Assembly (NCBI GenBank): GCA_902785445.1
Contig: CACZYN010000122.1
Location: 1-5,817 of the forward strand
Length of the DNA: 5,817 bases
Source: an uncultured Anaerovibrio sp.
GTDB lineage: Bacteria > Bacillota > Negativicutes > Selenomonadales > Selenomonadaceae
Direction of reading: 5' to 3'
Position 1 is the first letter of the stretch, and every line of letters begins with the position of its first letter. Positions 5,097 to 5,817 of the stretch are shown piece after piece. Position numbers and translations under genes: made by a program. The notes beneath the pieces are model-generated. The model searched no databases, was not told the origin of the DNA, and saw nothing but the letters and a program-made list of their open reading frames with translations.

Positions 5097-5817
5097 TCAT
5101 TTCAGCAACGCATTTTCCAATACCTTGTCAATATGGTCAACAGGTATAAACTCCAGCTTTTCCCGCACTGATTCCGGAATTTCCTCAATATCCCGCCGAT
5201 TTTCCTCTGGCAGAATAATGGTGTGGATACCTTCCCGATAGGCAGCCAGTACCTTTTCCTTTAAGCCGCCGATTGGCAGTACCCGCCCCCGGATAGTAAT
5301 CTCACCGGTCATGGCCACATCGCTTCTCACCTTCCGACCAGTAAGGGCCGAAATCATAGCTGTAGCCATGGTGATACCCGCCGACGGGCCATCCTTTGGC
5401 ACAGCCCCCTCCGGGAAGTGAATATGTATATCATTTTCTTCATAGAATTTTGGTGACAATTTGAATTTCTTCTGACGGCTGCGAATGTAAGACAAGGCGG
5501 CCTGAGCCGATTCCTTCATCACATCCCCCAGCTTGCCGGTGAGAATAAGCTGCCCCTTACCTGGGAACACATTAACCTCCGTTGGCAAGATATCGCCACC
5601 TACCTGGGTCCAGGCCATGCCAGTGCACAGGCCCACCTCCGGACGACGCTTTTCCTTCGGATGTGGATATTTAATCTTACCTAAGATATCCACCAAGTTT
5701 TTCGTGGTTACACTAACCACATCCACTTCGCCTTCCACCAGCTTCTTGGCCACCTTGCGGCATAGCTGCCCAATCACCCGCTCCAATTCACGGACCCCGG
5801 CCTCCCGGGTATAATCT
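5097..5817 (-). CDS. lon: ATP-dependent Lon protease, LonA type (C-terminal part, cut by window edge)
   Basis: Lon is the hexameric AAA+ serine protease that degrades misfolded and short-lived regulatory proteins in the cytoplasm. The frame is open to the right edge, and 239 residues are visible of a protein usually near 780–810. It opens in DYTREAGVRELERVIGQLCRKVAKK, the end of the AAA+ small domain (given here in pieces: YTREAGVRELER, then QLCRKVAKK). The proteolytic domain follows: GLCTGMAWT, GDILPTE, LTGKLGDVMKES, the catalytic-serine motif PKDGPSAG (Ser145 of the fragment, codon 5384–5382), MTGEITIRGRVLPIGGLKEK with the catalytic Lys186 (codon 5261–5259), and ILPEENRRDIEEIP. The Ser–Lys dyad makes it an active protease. 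No internal start is credible, because the conserved YTREAGVR block continues upstream. Its stop lies 7 bases before engB. The promoter is outside the window. Confidence 0.97.
   Translation of the reverse strand, partial: DYTREAGVRELERVIGQLCRKVAKKLVEGEVDVVSVTTKNLVDILGKIKYPHPKEKRRPEVGLCTGMAWTQVGGDILPTEVNVFPGKGQLILTGKLGDVMKESAQAALSYIRSRQKKFKLSPKFYEENDIHIHFPEGAVPKDGPSAGITMATAMISALTGRKVRSDVAMTGEITIRGRVLPIGGLKEKVLAAYREGIHTIILPEENRRDIEEIPESVREKLEFIPVDHIDKVLENALLK

Noticed and set aside
5097..5786. A short stand-alone protein starting at TTG 5786
   Set aside because: The conserved Lon block YTREAGVRE continues in frame upstream to the window edge, so this is an internal codon of a longer lon gene.

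Overview
The window looks like ordinary chromosomal DNA from a Gram-positive-type (Firmicutes) anaerobe. Every supported gene lies on the minus strand, so transcription runs from high to low coordinates. Strong AGGAGG-like ribosome binding sites, the LonA–EngB–heme gene order and the anaerobic heme genes AhbA/AhbB support this. A Negativicutes or clostridial lineage is my best guess, but the sequence does not prove it. No tRNA, rRNA, CRISPR array, transposase or phage gene is visible.

Layout in order of transcription. (1) 5817–3471 reads as one operon: the C-terminal part of the Lon protease gene, engB (ribosome-assembly GTPase), then ahbA and ahbB (the two subunits of siroheme decarboxylase). 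Gaps are a few bases, except for 54 bases between engB and ahbA that hold a compact two-hairpin palindromic repeat. A clear intrinsic terminator follows ahbB. (2) 3420–2077 is a single-gene unit: a -10-like promoter element, a class I/II PLP-dependent aminotransferase, and a 12-bp-stem terminator. (3) 2052–1 is a third unit: an extended -10 promoter, aroE (shikimate dehydrogenase), ruvA and ruvB (Holliday-junction branch migration). RuvB runs off the left edge, and no ruvC accompanies the pair.

Functionally, the first unit joins protein quality control and 50S subunit assembly to heme synthesis. B. subtilis has lonA–ysxC followed by hemAXCDBL. Here the position after engB holds the siroheme-dependent heme branch genes instead, which is the most interesting feature of the window. 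The aminotransferase and AroE are plausible amino-acid biosynthesis neighbours but have separate promoters. RuvAB is a housekeeping repair module read behind aroE.

I see no new biological system. The best leads are the dispersed-type repeat that appears to supply the ahbA ribosome binding site, the heme-gene synteny, and the start-site corrections for ahbA and ahbB.
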